Origin: Marinicella litoralis | Lineage (GTDB): Bacteria > Pseudomonadota > Gammaproteobacteria > Xanthomonadales > Marinicellaceae | Assembly: GCF_002591915.1 (NCBI RefSeq) | Contig: NZ_NIHB01000007.1 | Coordinates: 6,076-70,075, forward strand | Direction: 5' to 3' | Length of the DNA stretch: 64,000 nucleotides | In this document: in pieces, positions 62,879-64,000 of the stretch | Numbering within the stretch: the stretch's first letter is position 1 | Layout of the letters: each line of letters begins with the position of its first letter | Notes under the pieces: generated by a model | What the model was told of the DNA's origin: nothing | Databases searched by the model: none | Seen by the model: only the letters and a program-made list of their open reading frames with translations | Position numbers and translations under genes: made by a program

Positions 62879-64000
62879 TTATAAATTAATGGTGGCGTTA
62901 GGCGCAGCATCATCTGGAATGTCAGATTCAAACCAACGCGCTGTGATGGTCTTGGTTTCGGTATAAAAGCGCACGGCTTGCTTGCCATAAGCATGTTGAT
63001 CACCATAAAAAGATTTTCTCCATCCTGTGAATGAAAAGAAAGGCAGTGGCACTGGAATTGGAATATTAATCCCGACTTGCCCTACTTTGATTTCATGTTG
63101 GAATTTACGTGCAGCCGCGCCTGAAGAGGTGAACAATGAGGTGCCATTTCCATAGGGGTTGTTATTGATCAACTCAATGGCTTCTTCCAAGGTGTCAGCG
63201 GTCATCACACACAACACCGGCCCAAATATTTCTTCGTTGTAAATACGCATTTCAGTGGTTACATTGCTGAACAGGCTGGGACCTAACCAGTTACCATCCG
63301 GGTAGCCTTCGACCTTAAGATTTCGTCCGTCCAACATCAAATCAGCACCTTCATCAACACCCGATTGGATCAAACTTTCTACTTTGGCTTTGGCTTGTGG
63401 AGAAATCAGTGGTCCATAAAATGACTTAGGATCTTTCCAATATCCAGGTTGCATTTCAGACATTTTACCTTTGATTTCTTCCAACCAATCTTTGGCTTCA
63501 CCGACCAAAACGGCCACTGAAATCGCCATACAACGTTGACCAGCAGCACCACAAGATGAACCTGCGATGTTGTTAATGACTTGGTTTTTGTTGGCGTCAG
63601 GCATCACAACCATGTGATTTTTGGCACCAGCAAAAGCTTGAACACGTTTCAGGTTATCGGTCCCTGTTTTGTAAATGTGTTCACCTACTGGCACAGAACC
63701 CACAAAAGAAATGGCTTGGATGTCTTCATGATGTAAAATTTGATTCACTTGGTCTTTACCACCGTGTACCACTTGCAAAACATCTCTTGGAAATCCTGCT
63801 TCATAAAATAACTCAGCCAATCGCATGGGCGTATTTGGATCTTGTTCTGAAGGTTTCAAAACGAAGGTGTTGCCGCAGACCACTGCCATAGGAAACATCC
63901 ACAATGGAATCATCGCAGGGAAATTAAAAGGTGTGATACCAGCACAAACACCCAAAGGTTGAATCAAAGAGTAGGTGTCCACTTGAGAAGCCACATTTTC
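62879..64000 (-). CDS. mmsA: Methylmalonate-semialdehyde dehydrogenase (CoA-acylating), 5' end outside window
   Basis: The reading frame is open at the right edge (...[19 protein letters not shown]), so about the first quarter is missing. The visible part has [32 protein letters not shown], the catalytic cysteine in [24 protein letters not shown] and the end [12 protein letters not shown]. The GQRCMA block and CoA-dependent family features mark MmsA. It turns methylmalonate semialdehyde into propionyl-CoA and CO2, the last valine step. Confidence 0.95.
   Translation of the reverse strand, partial: ENVASQVDTYSLIQPLGVCAGITPFNFPAMIPLWMFPMAVVCGNTFVLKPSEQDPNTPMRLAELFYEAGFPRDVLQVVHGGKDQVNQILHHEDIQAISFVGSVPVGEHIYKTGTDNLKRVQAFAGAKNHMVVMPDANKNQVINNIAGSSCGAAGQRCMAISVAVLVGEAKDWLEEIKGKMSEMQPGYWKDPKSFYGPLISPQAKAKVESLIQSGVDEGADLMLDGRNLKVEGYPDGNWLGPSLFSNVTTEMRIYNEEIFGPVLCVMTADTLEEAIELINNNPYGNGTSLFTSSGAAARKFQHEIKVGQVGINIPIPVPLPFFSFTGWRKSFYGDQHAYGKQAVRFYTETKTITARWFESDIPDDAAPNATINL

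Overview
The window looks like chromosomal DNA of a free-living, probably marine, gammaproteobacterium. It is moderately AT-rich and densely coded, with Lol lipoprotein export, OmpA, YhdP, RNase G, RNase T and RlmH/RsfS genes. Several secreted proteins end in a short [IL]-F/Y-x-x-G/H-F-[DEQ] tail. That tail and the mix of subtilisins and choice-of-anchor proteins recall Marinicella-like or Lysobacter-like lineages, but this placement is inference. I saw no rRNA, tRNA, CRISPR array, prophage or insertion sequence.

Layout. 1-7 kb: a truncated S8 peptidase, a decayed surface-protein remnant, a DUF885 peptidase-like protein and an ExeM/NucH nuclease, all on the minus strand. 7-12 kb: a small lipoprotein, a Lol permease with LolD, and ComEC. 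12-18 kb: OmpA, a hybrid kinase with a response regulator, a FeS-BCP-type photolyase homologue without Fe-S cysteines, and a cobalamin adenosyltransferase. 18.5-21.5 kb: gcvT-gcvH-gcvPA, closed by a terminator with no gcvPB. 22-29.5 kb: a choice-of-anchor B protein, a 46-bp tandem repeat, cyclophilin, M20 amidohydrolase, an LCAT-like lipoprotein, and a beta-helix protein gene with three in-frame TAA codons. 29.5-38.4 kb: rsfS-rlmH-maf-rng-yhdP-pqiA-like-tldD on the minus strand. 38.7-41.9 kb: ovoA plus a PLP enzyme, a likely complete ovothiol operon.

The most unusual region is 41.9-47.9 kb on the minus strand. In transcription order it reads GNAT, borosin-type alpha-N-methyltransferase, small peptide B (59 aa), TPR-GGDEF protein, second GNAT, small peptide A (53 aa), second TPR-GGDEF protein. 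The two peptides are paralogous, sharing LE-[NK]-IGQT near the N-terminus and N-[DE]-L-x-C-x3-P-x-DDD near the C-terminus. The methyltransferase keeps the OphMA-type catalytic Tyr/Arg/Tyr/Tyr spacing but has no fused core. I read this as a candidate split-borosin RiPP locus with two precursors, tied to c-di-GMP signalling through a duplicated GNAT-peptide-cyclase module.

48-59.5 kb: an MtfA-like peptidase, a secreted unknown, a D-2-hydroxyglutarate-dehydrogenase-like flavoprotein divergent from serA, a second DUF885 protein, a DUF6502/DUF5666 pair, a second subtilisin, and RNase T. 59.6-64 kb: a valine-catabolic operon (mmsA, acyl-CoA dehydrogenase, 3-hydroxyisobutyryl-CoA hydrolase, mmsB), with mmsA running off the right edge.
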